This document shows, piece by piece, positions 14,515 to 14,655 of a stretch of DNA of 14,655 bases. A model generated the notes under the pieces. That model was not told where the DNA came from and ran no database searches. It was given only the letters and a program-made list of their open reading frames with translations. The DNA lies in the NCBI GenBank assembly GCA_903876615.1, contig CAIRAS010000062.1, positions 1-14,655 on the forward strand. Direction: 5' to 3'. The stretch comes from an uncultured Holophagaceae bacterium (GTDB lineage Bacteria; Acidobacteriota; Holophagae; Holophagales; Holophagaceae). The first letter of the stretch is position 1; every line of letters begins with the position of its first letter. The position numbers were made by a program, and so were the translations under genes.

Positions 14515-14655
14515 ATGAAACTGCTGCGCATCAACCACCTGGGCATCGCGGCGCCGGGACTGGACGAGGCCATGGCCCGCATGGCCCGCCTCTTCGACAT
14601 GACGGCGGAGCACACGGAGGAAGTGGCCGAGCAGAAGGTGAAGACAGCCTTCTTC
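14515..14655 (+). CDS. mce: Methylmalonyl-CoA epimerase, N-terminal part (cut by window edge)
   Basis: Interconverts (2R)- and (2S)-methylmalonyl-CoA, linking propionyl-CoA and succinyl-CoA metabolism in the cytosol. Only 47 residues are visible: INHLGIAAPGLDEAM (His8 is the expected metal ligand of the vicinal-oxygen-chelate fold), a helix ending LFDM, then EEVAEQKVKTAFF, which matches the family's E-E-V-x-E-Q-x-V-x-V-A-F-F signature. The ATG at 14515 has GGAG 6 bases upstream. The rest of the gene lies beyond the window. Odd-chain acyl-CoA breakdown would feed this enzyme and could also deliver electrons to the oxidoreductase at 4684, but the two genes are about 8 kb apart. Confidence 0.9.
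   Translation, partial: MKLLRINHLGIAAPGLDEAMARMARLFDMTAEHTEEVAEQKVKTAFF

Noticed and set aside
14319..14615. 98-residue minus-strand frame overlapping the mce start
   Set aside because: It runs antisense into the conserved epimerase start and through the pyrimidine-rich tract; no protein character.

Overview
The window is GC-rich, with no mobile elements, CRISPR array, rRNA or tRNA that I can see. It reads as ordinary chromosome of a Gram-negative bacterium: it has an ADP-heptose pathway kinase for lipopolysaccharide, an outer-membrane beta-barrel, a lipoprotein, and an ETF:menaquinone-oxidoreductase-like membrane protein. The mix of gene types and the very high GC would fit Acidobacteriota of the Geothrix/Holophaga kind; that placement is inference only. 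Seven of the 16 genes are best read from GTG or TTG starts.

Layout. (1) 1-4541, all minus strand, read right to left: a divergent PTPS/QueD-like protein, a short signal peptidase I, clpS, clpA, aat, then the 5' part of glgC. clpS/clpA overlap by 8 bp and clpA/aat by 19 bp. Together these three encode the adaptor, the unfoldase and the leucyl/phenylalanyl transferase of the bacterial N-degron pathway. (2) 4684-6717, plus: a five-part membrane iron-sulfur oxidoreductase (NarI-like cytochrome b segment, two 4Fe-4S motifs, two CCG domains). (3) 6778-8038, minus: an SGNH-hydrolase lipoprotein followed by a small outer-membrane beta-barrel. (4) 8208-10448, plus: a DUF535 (VirK/YbjX) protein, a 54-residue Trm112-like zinc ribbon and rfaE1. 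(5) 10445-12053, minus: an MJ0042 zinc-ribbon/GYF_2-like protein and a secreted DUF3426/FxLYD-like protein. (6) 12140-14655, plus: tmk, holB, a YecH-type small metal-binding protein, a 355-bp non-coding stretch holding a long perfect inverted repeat, and the start of methylmalonyl-CoA epimerase.

The most unusual thing I found is the SGNH lipoprotein at 7412-8038. Its sequence blocks run V-I-II-III instead of I-II-III-V: the Asp-x-x-His block that should close the domain sits at the N terminus, before the GDS serine block, and the protein stops where the missing middle would continue into that N terminus. This is what a circular permutation looks like. Other points of interest are the inverted repeat/tandem repeat and pyrimidine-rich tract at 14253-14434, a QueD-like protein without recognisable zinc histidines, a zinc-knuckle-like N terminus on the DUF535 protein, an extra Cys in the first CCG domain of the oxidoreductase, and a pair of convergent genes whose stop codons share one CTAG.
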